Assembly (NCBI RefSeq): GCF_000702505.1
Contig: NZ_JNIM01000001.1
Span: 2,232,001-2,296,000, forward strand
Direction of reading: 5' to 3'
Origin: Thermogemmatispora carboxidivorans
GTDB taxonomy: Bacteria; Chloroflexota; Ktedonobacteria; Ktedonobacterales; Ktedonobacteraceae
Length of the DNA stretch: 64,000 nt
Positions within the stretch are counted from its first letter, which is position 1. Every line of letters starts with the position of its first letter. Positions 1 to 8,729 of this stretch are shown piece after piece. Position numbers and translations under genes: made by a program. A model generated the notes under the pieces. It saw nothing but the letters and a program-made list of their open reading frames with translations, had not been told where the DNA came from and did no database searches.

Positions 1-209
1 GGGTCTTCGGCCAGGGTTTTGGCCATGCGCTCGAAATCATCGGTTTCCAGGTACGCGAAGAGTTGCGTGCCGTGACGGAAGATGCTGTAGTTGCGGGCGC
101 CGGCGCGACGCAGCGCCTCCACCATCTCTGGCCAGATCTCGTCGTGGCGGCGCTTATATTCCTCCTCGTGGCCGGGCTTCACACTCATCAAGAAGGCAAT
201 GCGTTGCAT
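1..209 (-). CDS. rhaM: L-rhamnose mutarotase (3' part beyond left edge)
   Basis: The first 69 codons of a small protein begin at ATG 207-209, behind AGGAG nine bases upstream. The translation opens MQRIAFLMSVKPGHEEEYKR, continues with a HDEIWPEM segment and reaches RNYSIFRHG and FAYLETDDFE. These are the characteristic motifs of RhaM, the dimeric ferredoxin-like enzyme (about 104 residues) that interconverts alpha and beta anomers of L-rhamnose. The N-terminal Tyr/His and central HDEIWPE segments belong to the active site in the known family. The left edge removes about 35 C-terminal residues. A separate transcription unit from the menaquinone operon is likely, because about 107 non-coding bases lie between them. 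A rhamnose catabolic cluster probably continues to the left of the window, but that is inference. Confidence 0.88.
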   Translation of the reverse strand, partial: MQRIAFLMSVKPGHEEEYKRRHDEIWPEMVEALRRAGARNYSIFRHGTQLFAYLETDDFERMAKTLAED

Positions 210-316
210 GGTGGTGGCTCCTTTCTCCCTTCTCGTTGTTGACTCTCCGGTAGATAGGCGCACCGTGGTCGCTGGCGAGTTGGCAGAGTGCCAGCGTTGC
301 CAGGGGCTCCTTCTTC

Positions 317-1879
317 TCAGTCTAGCGCATGCTGCAGCAGTGAGGGAAGCTGGCGGCGCAGCAATTTGCCGGAAGAGTTGCGCGGCAGCTCGGCCACAAA
401 GTGGACAGCGCGCGGCAGCTTATAGCGTGCCAGGCGTGTTTGCAGGTGGGAGAGCAGCGACTCGGCGCTCGTTGAATGGCCTGGACGCAGGCGTACAAAA
501 GCGATCGGTACCTGGCCCCAGTGCGGGTCGGGCTGGCCGCAGACGCCGGCTTCCGCGACAGCGGGATGGCTCAACAAGGCGGCTTCAATTTCGGCAGGAT
601 AGATGTTTTCACCGCCCGAGATAATCAGATCGGAGCGGCGGTCGAGCACATAAAGATAGCCCTCTTCATCGAGATAGCCGATATCACCGGTTGCCAGCCA
701 GCCATCTTGCAATGCCTCGCCTGTAGCCTCGGGACGGTCGAGGTACCCCGGGGTAATAGTTGGGCCTTTGAGATAGATCATCCCGGCTTCTCTGGGAGCA
801 GTGCATCGGCCATTCTGGCGGATTTCCAACTGTACTGGAGGCAGCGGGCGCCCGGCAGAGCCAAGCTTGCGCAGGGCATCGGCGGGCGAGAGCGTGGCGG
901 CCTGCGAGCAGGCCTCAGTGAGGCCATAGGTCTGGACGACGGGAATGTCGCGCGCGGCGCAGGCTTCGAGCAAGGGGCGTGGGGCTGGTCCTCCACCCAG
1001 TAGGACGCAGCGCAGGTGGGCCGGATAGCGCGCTCCTGGCTGCTCGCTCTCCAGCGCCTCTAGCATGCGCTGGAGCATCACGGCCACGACTGAGATGATC
1101 GTGACGCCCTCGCTGAAGATGGAGCGATTGACGGCGCTGGCGTCGAATTTCTCGTGAACATTAATGCTGATGCCGTAGATGGCGCTGCGCATGATGATGG
1201 TCAGGCCGCCGATATGGAAGAAGGGCAGGCAGGCCAGCCAGCAGTCGTCGAGCTGGTGACCCAGGTTCAAGGCAGAACCGATGGCATTCCACCAGTGCAT
1301 CCCATAGGTAATGAGCACGCCTTTGGGCTGGCCCGTGGTGCCAGAGGTGTACATGATCGCTTGTACCGCGTTGAGATCGATCAACGGGGCAGGGGTCAAG
1401 CCGCCGGTCTGCGTCTGCGTGGGGAAAGGATCGAGCGCCACGCTGCCCTCCGGTCGTAACTGCAACACTGCCGAGGAGAGCTGTGGCAGTGCTGCGACCA
1501 GGCGGCGCGCTCGCTCCGCCTGTCCTGGATCGCTCAGGAGCAGACTGACACGGGCGTCCTGGAGCTGCCAGCTGAGTTCGGCCTCGCTCAGGCGCGTGTT
1601 CAGCGGGACAAGAATGGCCTGCAAGCGGGTCAGGGCGTGGACGCAGGCGACGTAAGCCGGGCTGTTAGCTGCCAGCAGGGCAACGCGGCTGCCGCTGCTG
1701 ATGCCAAGGGCAGCGAGCTGCTGGGCCAGTTGGGTAGTCTGCTGGGCCAGCTCTGCAAAGCTCCAGCGCAAGACCCCACTCTGAACGGCCAGATGCTGAG
1801 GACGATTTTCTGCGCAGCGCTGCAGCCAGTCGGGCAGGTGGACGGACCCCGCTGCCGTCTGGGATGTATCCGGGTCCAT
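317..1879 (-). CDS. menE: o-succinylbenzoate--CoA ligase MenE
   Basis: An ANL-superfamily adenylating enzyme of 520 residues that activates o-succinylbenzoate with ATP and CoA in menaquinone synthesis. Visible motifs are the phosphate loop YTSGTTGQPKG (about residue 177), TYGLTEACS, the ATGDIGYLDEEG hinge region, DRRSDLIISGGENIYP and the C-terminal catalytic lysine in NSSGKLLRR. The frame stays open to an ATG at 1919-1921 that would overlap the menC stop by four bases (ATGA). The ATG at 1877-1879 has AGGAGG about 12-16 bases upstream and gives the expected family N-terminus, so I prefer it. The upstream start would add 14 residues. This is the last gene of the men operon. The substrate assignment rests on the men context, since the ANL family is broad. 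Confidence 0.9.
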   Translation of the reverse strand: MDPDTSQTAAGSVHLPDWLQRCAENRPQHLAVQSGVLRWSFAELAQQTTQLAQQLAALGISSGSRVALLAANSPAYVACVHALTRLQAILVPLNTRLSEAELSWQLQDARVSLLLSDPGQAERARRLVAALPQLSSAVLQLRPEGSVALDPFPTQTQTGGLTPAPLIDLNAVQAIMYTSGTTGQPKGVLITYGMHWWNAIGSALNLGHQLDDCWLACLPFFHIGGLTIIMRSAIYGISINVHEKFDASAVNRSIFSEGVTIISVVAVMLQRMLEALESEQPGARYPAHLRCVLLGGGPAPRPLLEACAARDIPVVQTYGLTEACSQAATLSPADALRKLGSAGRPLPPVQLEIRQNGRCTAPREAGMIYLKGPTITPGYLDRPEATGEALQDGWLATGDIGYLDEEGYLYVLDRRSDLIISGGENIYPAEIEAALLSHPAVAEAGVCGQPDPHWGQVPIAFVRLRPGHSTSAESLLSHLQTRLARYKLPRAVHFVAELPRNSSGKLLRRQLPSLLQHALD

Positions 1880-1917
1880 GTTTCTCTCTCTTCTCCCTCC
1901 TTTCGATGCGCTTCTTC

Positions 1918-3018
1918 TCATAGTACTGAATAGTGGGCCAGAGCTGCCTGATCCGGTCTCACGCCCAGGCCCGGCCCGGGCGGTAGTTGGAGCTGGCCGG
2001 TATTAAGGGCGAGCGGTTCTGCGAGTAGGTCTGTGCTCAGTAGCGAGAGGGTCGCCAGGCCGGCAGCCTCGGTCAGGGCGGGATGCGCGGCGGCCAGGTG
2101 CAGGGCGGAGCAGACGCCGATGCCCGCCTCTAGAGCGCTGGTGATGACGCAGGTCACCTTGTGGGCGGCGGCTTCCTCAATGAGCTGGAGGGCTGGTCGG
2201 AGGCCGCCAAAAAACTGCGGTTTCAGAATGAGCACATCGGCGGCCTCCAGGCGCAGCACCTGGCGAGCGCTTTCCAGACTACTCAGACTCTCGTCGACGG
2301 CGATAGGAACAGGACTGCGACGACGCAGCTGACGCAGCCCTTCCAGGTCATTGGCTGCCAGGGGCTGCTCGACGTAGGCGATATTATGCTGGGCATAGGC
2401 CCGTAGCAGGCGCTGGGCCTGCGTCAGGCTCCAACTGGCGTTAGCATCCAGGCGCAGGGCGATGGCCTCTCCCACGCTGGCGCGCACCGCTGCCAGGCGC
2501 TCGTCGTCCTCCTGCTCATTGCCGCTTAGCTTGAGCTTGAGGCAGCGAAAGCCGGCGGCCACTGCCTGGCGAGCAGCCTGCGCGGCCTCGTCAGGTGCGG
2601 AGGCGCCAATGACGGCATTGACGGGTACAGCGCGGCGGGCATAGGGAGCGAGCAGGCCCTGCTCGCGTGCGCGGGCGTCCAGATCGAGCAGGGCCACCTC
2701 CAGCGCGAAGGTCGCCGGGGCTGGTAGACTGCCTGCCGCTTGCTGTTCCTGGAGCAGGGCCAGGGCCTCACCCAGTGAGATCCTTTCCAGGCTCTTCACC
2801 AAGGCAGGCAGAGCTGCCAGAACGCTGCTCAGCGCCGGACTAAAGGGCGGCAGGGGAGCCAGCTCGCCGTAGCCCTGGAGGCTCCCGCCGACGCTACTCA
2901 CCTCGACAATGGCTCCCCAGCGCTTACTGAGCAGGCCGTGAGCGGTGCGAAAGGGAGCGCGCAGCGGCAAACAATAGACCTGCCAGCGGATACGCTCAAG
3001 CGTGAGATCGGCGACCAT
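1918..3018 (-). CDS. menC: o-succinylbenzoate synthase MenC
   Basis: A 366-residue enolase-superfamily enzyme that dehydrates SHCHC to o-succinylbenzoate. The capping domain (residues 1-120) begins RWQVYCLPLRAPF. The barrel carries the KxK motif in CLKLKLSGNE, metal ligands in RLDANASW, YVEQPL and AVDESL, and the second catalytic lysine in LILKPQFFGG. These are all the expected catalytic positions of the MLE/OSBS group. The gene lies 33 bases after menB and touches menE, so it is within one operon. Members of this group can also racemise N-succinyl amino acids. The men neighbours make OSBS the natural reading, but side activity cannot be excluded. Confidence 0.92.
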   Translation of the reverse strand: MVADLTLERIRWQVYCLPLRAPFRTAHGLLSKRWGAIVEVSSVGGSLQGYGELAPLPPFSPALSSVLAALPALVKSLERISLGEALALLQEQQAAGSLPAPATFALEVALLDLDARAREQGLLAPYARRAVPVNAVIGASAPDEAAQAARQAVAAGFRCLKLKLSGNEQEDDERLAAVRASVGEAIALRLDANASWSLTQAQRLLRAYAQHNIAYVEQPLAANDLEGLRQLRRRSPVPIAVDESLSSLESARQVLRLEAADVLILKPQFFGGLRPALQLIEEAAAHKVTCVITSALEAGIGVCSALHLAAAHPALTEAAGLATLSLLSTDLLAEPLALNTGQLQLPPGPGLGVRPDQAALAHYSVL

Positions 3019-3051
3019 CGCGGCTCTGTCCTCGCTCGGCAGCCTGGTGCA

Positions 3052-3870
3052 CTAGGGCAGGCGTGGGAACTTGGAGAAATTCGGCTTACGCTTCTCCACG
3101 AAAGCGTTGCGTCCCTCTTTGCCCTCCTCAGTCATATAGAAGAGCATGGTCGCATTGCCGGCCAAATCCTGCAGACCAGCCAGGCCATCCGTATCGGCGT
3201 TGAAAGAGGCCTTGAGGAAGCGCAGGGCCGTGGGACTCTTCTCCAGCAGCTCCTTAGCCCACTTGATGGTCTCCTCTTCTAGCTCCTCTAGCGGTACCAC
3301 CTTATTGACCAGGCCCATCTCGTAGGCTTCCTGGGCGGTATACTGACGGCACAGATACCAGATCTCGCGGGCTCTCTTATGGCCAACGATACGCGCCAGC
3401 ATGGTCGCGCCCCAACCGGCATCGAAGCTGCCTACGCGCGGCCCGGCCTGACCAAAGCGCGCGTTGTCGGCGGCGATGGTCAGGTCGCAGAGCACATGCA
3501 GCACATGGCCGCCGCCAATGGCATAGCCGGCCACCATCGCAATGACAGGCTTGGGCAGATACTTGATCACTTTCTGGAGATCCAGGGCATTGAGGCGTGG
3601 CACGCCGCCCTGATCAACGTAGCCGCCCTCGCCGCGCACGCGCTGGTCGCCGCCGGAGCAGAAAGCTTTCGTGCCGGCGCCCGTCAGGATCACCACGCCA
3701 ATTTCGGGGTCTTCGCGACAGCGGTTGAAGGCGTCGATCATCTCGCTCAGGGTCTCGGGACGGAAAGCGTTGTGGACCTCCGGGCGATTGATTGTGATCT
3801 TGCCGATTCCCTCGGCCTTCTCGAAAATAATATCTTGATAATCGCAGACCTTTTGCCAAGCAACAGGCAT
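3052..3870 (-). CDS. menB: 1,4-dihydroxy-2-naphthoyl-CoA synthase MenB
   Basis: A 272-residue crotonase-fold enzyme that cyclises o-succinylbenzoyl-CoA to DHNA-CoA. Clear MenB hallmarks are [14 protein letters not shown] near residue 25, [15 protein letters not shown] (the flexible active-site loop), the oxyanion-hole helix [12 protein letters not shown], the bicarbonate or acid site [16 protein letters not shown], and the C-terminal [12 protein letters not shown]. Length is typical for the family. The start ATG at 3868-3870 is preceded by AAGGGGAA about 12 bases upstream. It sits 55 bases after menH and 33 before menC in the operon. This is the most secure assignment of the cluster. Confidence 0.97.
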   Translation of the reverse strand: MPVAWQKVCDYQDIIFEKAEGIGKITINRPEVHNAFRPETLSEMIDAFNRCREDPEIGVVILTGAGTKAFCSGGDQRVRGEGGYVDQGGVPRLNALDLQKVIKYLPKPVIAMVAGYAIGGGHVLHVLCDLTIAADNARFGQAGPRVGSFDAGWGATMLARIVGHKRAREIWYLCRQYTAQEAYEMGLVNKVVPLEELEEETIKWAKELLEKSPTALRFLKASFNADTDGLAGLQDLAGNATMLFYMTEEGKEGRNAFVEKRKPNFSKFPRLP

Positions 3871-3925
3871 AGCTTTGCACTATTCCCCTTTCTTCGTTGA
3901 GGTTACTCACGGCGCTGTTGTCCCC

Positions 3926-4801
3926 TCAGCTCCTCTGCTCTCCTGCGAGTGCCAGGGTGGAGCAGAAAGAGAGAACCAGCTCAGTGAAGCGGGCTGGTTG
4001 CTCCAGATGGACCGTGTGGCCGGCCTCTGGTACGATCGCTAAGGTGGCCTTGGGCAGGAGACGAACCATCTCCTTGCCAATGGAGCAAAACTTTTCGTCC
4101 AAGGCCCCACAGATCAGCAAGACCGGCAGCTTCAACTCCGGCAGCCGCCCATGTAGGGGGGGCTGTACGCCGGTGCCTAGGCCGCGCAGACTGCCAGCCA
4201 GGCCCTGCTGACGATTGGCCAGGCGTTGAGCCCGCAGGGCAGCCCGTTGTCCCTCGGGCAGGCGCTGTTGACTGGCGAAGAGCGGCAGCCGCTCCCAGCG
4301 AGCAACAAAGGCCGCCACTCCTTCGCGCTCGATGCTGGCGGCTAGCTCCTCGTCCTGGCGCTGGCGCGCTGCACGCTCCTGAGGATCAGCAATGCCAGGC
4401 GAGGCGCTTTCCAGAATGAGGGCGCGGAAGAAGCCAGAGAAAGCACAGTAGAGCGCGATCCGTCCCCCTAGCGAGTAGCCGAGGAGAATCGCCTCACGGG
4501 GGGCGATTCCGAGCTGTCGCAAGGCGGCGAGCAGGTCGGCCTGACAGTGCTCCATGCTGTAGCGCTCAGGAGTGGCGGGCGCCTCTGAGAGGCCGTGGCC
4601 ATGCAGATCAAAGGCGATGACCTTGAAACCTGCTCCGGCAAACTCCTCGAGCAGTGCACCCCAGCTGAGAGCGCTGCCAGTGAAACCGTGTAGCAGAACC
4701 AACGTCGGCTGGCTCTGCTGGTCTAGCGGGAGAGCCTGAAGCAGGCTGAGATGCAGCCCATTGACCTGAAGAAGAAGGCGCTCAACCTGTACCTTCCCCA
4801 T
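3926..4801 (-). CDS. menH: 2-succinyl-6-hydroxy-2,4-cyclohexadiene-1-carboxylate synthase MenH
   Basis: A 291-residue alpha/beta hydrolase. VLLHGFTGSALSW supplies the oxyanion loop, LLGYSLGGRIAL the nucleophile elbow with the serine, and PEAGHTVHLEQP the histidine. GALDEKF supplies the acidic residue. MenH eliminates pyruvate from SEPHCHC to give SHCHC, the substrate of MenC. The start codon shares one base with the menD stop, which indicates translational coupling. The GYSLGGR elbow and HGFTGS loop match MenH better than general esterases. Hydrolases are easily mis-specified, so the call depends on the gene lying between menD and menB. Confidence 0.88.
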   Translation of the reverse strand: MGKVQVERLLLQVNGLHLSLLQALPLDQQSQPTLVLLHGFTGSALSWGALLEEFAGAGFKVIAFDLHGHGLSEAPATPERYSMEHCQADLLAALRQLGIAPREAILLGYSLGGRIALYCAFSGFFRALILESASPGIADPQERAARQRQDEELAASIEREGVAAFVARWERLPLFASQQRLPEGQRAALRAQRLANRQQGLAGSLRGLGTGVQPPLHGRLPELKLPVLLICGALDEKFCSIGKEMVRLLPKATLAIVPEAGHTVHLEQPARFTELVLSFCSTLALAGEQRS

Positions 4802-6651
4802 TATACCCCCTCGCTGGCCACGGAAGGCAATGCCTGATCCACCGCTCGCCAGAGCTGGCGATGGAGCTGTACATTGCTCGCCCGCTCGGTGACAACCTCG
4901 ATCACCTGTAGCCCGCCGTCTCTCAACCCCTCCCGGCAGGCGTGGCGGAACTCCTCCCAGGAGCGAACGCGGCGAAACCGCCCGCCATACATCTCTACAG
5001 CGGGTGCGAAATTCAGACCGGTGGGCGTCCCAAAAAGCTGCTCGAAGTGCTGCGGGTAGGCTGCCTGGGGCAGGAAGGAGAAGATTCCGCCGCCGTCGTT
5101 ATTGATCAGAATAACCAATAGCGGCAACCGGTGCAGATGGGCAGCGATCAGACCATTGAGATCGTGGAGAAAAGCCAAATCACCGATGACCAGCACCACC
5201 GGTCCCGCATCGGCCAGGGTCTGCTGAGCGGCGCTCACCCCGAGGGCACTGGAGAGGAGGCCGTCGATCCCATTGGCGCCGCGATTGCCCAGGCAGCGGA
5301 TGCGCCGGGTGCTCCAGAAAAAGGTATCCAGGTCGCGCACAGGCATGCTATTGCTCGCATAGAGCGTGCTGCCGTCGGGCAGCAGCTCTGCCAGCTCGCT
5401 AAAGACGCGGCCTTCGAACAGCGGGCGAAATGTCTCCATTGTCCGGCGCAGGACCTGCTGGGTCAGCCGCTCGGCCTGCTGCCAGTGGTCAAGCCACCCC
5501 TCCTGATGCTCTTCGTTGCTGCCTGTCTGAGCCAGGGCCTCGACCAGCTGCTCGCAGACGACCACAGGATCAGCATGAAGCATTTCGCTGGCGAGCTGCG
5601 TCGGCTCCTCCCAGCCGCCGGCTTCGTCGACCACCAGCAGTGGTCGATCGGCGTAGCGCTGCAAATAGAGCAAGAGCGGCTTAGAGGTAGGCATGGCGCC
5701 AAAACGTAGCACCAGTTCAGGGGCGGCGCTGGTGACAAAGCGCTCGCTGCGCAGAAAGGCATCGTAGCTGCACAGGACTGAACCGGTGGACTGCCCGCTG
5801 CTGCGCACCTGTGAGAGGGGATCAGCCAGGAGCGGATAGCCGCAGCGCTCGGCCAGGCGTTGGAGAACCGGGGCCAGACCTGGCTGGCTCTGTGGCCCGG
5901 CAATAATCAGGCCGCGGCGGTGCTGACGCAGCAGGGTTGCCAGGCGTGCCACCTCTGCCGCGGGCAGGCCAGCGCCTTCCGACTCCGTGACCCGCACATA
6001 GGGAACCTGCTCGGCTCGTCCCTCCCAGGCGAACGGATCACGCTCAGTGGTGGGGGGCAGCAGCTGGGGCTGTGGCTCAGGCGTCAGTGGCTCACGGAAA
6101 GGCAGATTGAGATGGACAGGGCCGGCGGGCCTGGCGCGTGCCAGTGCCACTGCCCGATTGGCCAGCGTGCGAATATAACGTAAGGCTGTCGTGGTTGCCT
6201 CGGGCAGGGCCGCGTCCATAAACCATTTCACGTAGACGCCATAGAGACGGATCTGATCGATGGCCTGGGGGGCTCCGCAATCGCGCAATTCATGCGGGCG
6301 ATCAGCGGTCAGGATCACCAACGGCACGCGCGTCAGCCGGGCCTCGATGATGGCCGGAAAAAAGTTTGCTGCTGCAGTCCCCGAAGTGCACAGCAGAGCC
6401 ACGGGCGAGGCCAGCCGCTTGGCCATCCCAAGGGCAAAGAATGCTGCCGCACGTTCGTCGATGTGCATCCAGACGCGCAGGCCCTCTTCCTCTGCGCAAG
6501 CCAACGCGAGCGGTGTCGAGCGCGATCCGGGGCAGATCACCACATGAGCAATACCAGCCCGCCGGAGCTCGGAGACAAAGGCTCCTACGTAAGCGTAGAG
6601 TGGATTGGCTGGAGTCGATCTATCGGAAGTTGCTCTCGTCATCGTCTTCAT
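4801..6651 (-). CDS. menD: 2-succinyl-5-enolpyruvyl-6-hydroxy-3-cyclohexene-1-carboxylate synthase MenD
   Basis: A 616-residue thiamine-diphosphate enzyme that joins isochorismate and 2-oxoglutarate. The N-terminal Pyr domain shows VVICPGSRSTPLALA and the cofactor-activating glutamate in MHIDERAAAFFALG. The PP domain carries the ThDP/Mg motif GDLAFLHDLNG followed by LVILINNDGGGIFSFLP. These features distinguish MenD from acetolactate synthases. Length is slightly above the usual 550-580, with most of the excess in the linker domain. The start overlaps the menF 3' end by 32 bases. ATG 6640-6642, three codons inside, is an alternative start. It is the second gene of the operon, transcribed after menF. 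Confidence 0.95.
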   Translation of the reverse strand: MKTMTRATSDRSTPANPLYAYVGAFVSELRRAGIAHVVICPGSRSTPLALACAEEEGLRVWMHIDERAAAFFALGMAKRLASPVALLCTSGTAAANFFPAIIEARLTRVPLVILTADRPHELRDCGAPQAIDQIRLYGVYVKWFMDAALPEATTTALRYIRTLANRAVALARARPAGPVHLNLPFREPLTPEPQPQLLPPTTERDPFAWEGRAEQVPYVRVTESEGAGLPAAEVARLATLLRQHRRGLIIAGPQSQPGLAPVLQRLAERCGYPLLADPLSQVRSSGQSTGSVLCSYDAFLRSERFVTSAAPELVLRFGAMPTSKPLLLYLQRYADRPLLVVDEAGGWEEPTQLASEMLHADPVVVCEQLVEALAQTGSNEEHQEGWLDHWQQAERLTQQVLRRTMETFRPLFEGRVFSELAELLPDGSTLYASNSMPVRDLDTFFWSTRRIRCLGNRGANGIDGLLSSALGVSAAQQTLADAGPVVLVIGDLAFLHDLNGLIAAHLHRLPLLVILINNDGGGIFSFLPQAAYPQHFEQLFGTPTGLNFAPAVEMYGGRFRRVRSWEEFRHACREGLRDGGLQVIEVVTERASNVQLHRQLWRAVDQALPSVASEGV

Positions 6652-8248
6652 CCACTCCCAGCGCCCCTAACATGGCGCGAAATTTCCATTGGGTCTCAGC
6701 ATATTCGCTGGCCGGATCGGAATCGGCCACAATCCCGCCGCCTGCGAAGAGCGTCGCCTCCTGACCTCGCAGGAGGGCTGAGCGCAGAGCCACAGCGAAA
6801 GACCCATTGCCGGCGGCATCCACCCATCCAATAGGGGCCGCGTACCAGCCACGATCAAGCTGCTCGCCAGAGCGAATCGCTGCCAGAGCGGCGGCCCGTG
6901 GAAAGCCACCAACCGCCGGAGTGGGGTGTAGTTCTTCTAGGGCCTCCAATACTGAACGACCAGATGACAATTTGCCGGTAATGCGCGTCTCCAGATGCTG
7001 AATATTCTTCAAGCGACGCAGGCGCGGCTCGGGATCGCTATGAATCTCGGTGCACAGGCGTCCAAGGGCTTGCCGCAGCATCTCCACTACAATCTGATGC
7101 TCGCGCTGATTCTTGCTACTGCCCAGCAGCTCACGGGCGAGCTGCTCATCCTCATGAGGAGAGCGACCACGGGGAGCGGACCCAGCCAGGGCCATGGTCT
7201 CTACTGCGCCGCCTTGAGCCTGGACCAGGCGTTCAGGCGTAGCTCCCAGAAAGCAGCTCCCGGCGCGACTGAAGGCGAAGAGGTAGGCCTCCTGATAGCC
7301 CTCGCGTAGACGCTGAAGGGCCGGTTCTGGCTCAAAGATGCCATCCTGGCGCAGCAGGCGCATGGCGCGTGCAAGGACGACTTTGTCATAGGCGCCACTG
7401 CGGATCTGGTCGACAGCCCGGGCGACCTGTGCCTTCCAGGCTGCCGGCGGCAGCAACGGCTCAAGGCGCAGAGAAGATGGCGTTGCTACCGCAGCTGTAG
7501 AGAGAGGAACAGCAGGAAGACTGGCCAACGCCCGGGCCAGAGCCTCCAATTGCGCCATAACAGTGTCCCCCAGCTGTAGCGGGTCCATTGCTGCTTCGAC
7601 CAGTACGTTGACCGTTAGGGTGGGCTCGGACGTAGCAAAGGTGAGCAAGAAGGTGGGGAGCATCAGCAGCCCATCGGGAAAGTCCTCCCAGAGCGTTGAG
7701 CGTGGCTGCTCTGGATCGAAAGCGAAGCCTCCGAAGAGGAGGAGCTGGCCGTGACCGGCGGGCGCTGGCTCCGCCACAATCAGGGCCTCCGCCGCCAGGC
7801 GTTGCCAGGCTCCGGCCAACTGGTGGAAGCGCTCAGATCCCTGGGCCTCCAGCGTGACCGCACTCCCGAGGCCGACCAGAATCCGTTGCTCCCCTGGCTC
7901 TTGCCAGTAGAAGCGTTCTGTGAAGCCCAGCGCTGGCCCGATTGCGAAACAGATCAAGGGATCAAGCCCAGTTGAGGCTATTGCTGTTGCTCGCTCGCTC
8001 TCGTTGGCAGAATGCGGATGGGCGTCGGTGCTCTCGTCCGCCGGCGGCTGGTGGGTTATGGAGAAAGGCAAAAGCTGCCTGGCCAGCGCCAGAGGGCCGC
8101 TGACGCTCACAAGCACGGGATGCCTTGTGTGCAAAGCGCGCTCGTGGGCTTCCATCAGCAGAGGAAGCAGGCGCTGTCGCTGCCAGAGGAAAAACGCAGG
8201 CTCTGACTCTGTGCTTGTGCCCAGAGTGCTGCTAAAGGCGTTTCTCAT
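6620..8248 (-). CDS. menF: Isochorismate synthase MenF
   Basis: A chorismate-utilising enzyme that converts chorismate to isochorismate, the entry step to menaquinone. The C-terminal catalytic domain shows YDKVVLARAMRL (the family lysine), LGATPERLV, ALAGSAPRGRSPHED, LLGSSKNQREHQIVV, HLETRITGKL, LHPTPAVGGFPR, DRGWYAAPIGW and the Mg-binding ADSDPASEYAET end. The N-terminal domain is the less conserved cap. I chose ATG 8246-8248, giving 542 residues, because AGGAA lies about 13 bases upstream. The frame is open to ATG 8300-8302 and to GTG 8396-8398. The last would start only a few bases after the predicted transcript start, so it could be a leaderless start. It is the first gene of the men operon. 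Confidence 0.88.
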   Translation of the reverse strand: MRNAFSSTLGTSTESEPAFFLWQRQRLLPLLMEAHERALHTRHPVLVSVSGPLALARQLLPFSITHQPPADESTDAHPHSANESERATAIASTGLDPLICFAIGPALGFTERFYWQEPGEQRILVGLGSAVTLEAQGSERFHQLAGAWQRLAAEALIVAEPAPAGHGQLLLFGGFAFDPEQPRSTLWEDFPDGLLMLPTFLLTFATSEPTLTVNVLVEAAMDPLQLGDTVMAQLEALARALASLPAVPLSTAAVATPSSLRLEPLLPPAAWKAQVARAVDQIRSGAYDKVVLARAMRLLRQDGIFEPEPALQRLREGYQEAYLFAFSRAGSCFLGATPERLVQAQGGAVETMALAGSAPRGRSPHEDEQLARELLGSSKNQREHQIVVEMLRQALGRLCTEIHSDPEPRLRRLKNIQHLETRITGKLSSGRSVLEALEELHPTPAVGGFPRAAALAAIRSGEQLDRGWYAAPIGWVDAAGNGSFAVALRSALLRGQEATLFAGGGIVADSDPASEYAETQWKFRAMLGALGVDEDDDESNFR

Positions 8249-8409
8249 CAATTCAGAATCATTCCTATCCAGCGAAAGTAATGGCGTCGCCGCCCAGTTC
8301 ATGACTTGGGAGCACAGGGGGCTGATCACGGCGCGAAGGCCGCGGCGGCAAGCTAAAGGCCGCCCTGCTGAAGCGAGCGGCCTTCCGTCCGAAAGCACTG
8401 CCTTGTAGT

Positions 8410-8438
8410 ATTATAGAGCGACCTGACTATCCTGACCA
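8410..8438 (-). promoter_or_regulatory. Probable promoter of the men operon
   Basis: Reading the minus strand, TGGTCA (8433-8438), 17 bases, then a perfect TATAAT (8410-8415). Transcription would start near 8403. That leaves about 155 bases before the preferred menF ATG at 8248, or about 5 bases before the GTG at 8398. The -10 element is a full consensus match and the -35 matches four of six positions. Confidence 0.5.
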
Positions 8439-8729
8439 GAAGAGCGCCTGTCGTAAAGCCAGGAAGTTGTAAGAGGTGAGGCGGGCTAGCAGCCTCACTG
8501 GCTGGTGTTGGCAATAGCCGGGTAGCATCAATGCTCTTGACGCCCCTTCCTGTATTGAACTACCCTTGAGCGCGAAAATGCGCGAGCAGCCTGCCTCGAG
8601 CCAAGTGGCTATCAAGGCGCCTGGCTGTGGGGCGCGCACGGATGAAAGGCAAGAAGACTGGAAGCGTGTATTGCTCAGAGGTCCTCGTCTGATCGTAGCA
8701 GTCATCACTGTGGAGAGGCAGGTTCGGCC
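8439..8729. other. Intergenic region between divergent menF and a methyltransferase gene
   Basis: About 290 bases with no convincing gene. A 116-codon minus-strand frame crosses it, but it has low-complexity Arg/Ser/Leu composition, overlaps the methyltransferase start and lacks a recognisable domain. No riboswitch or tRNA is visible. Confidence 0.4.
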
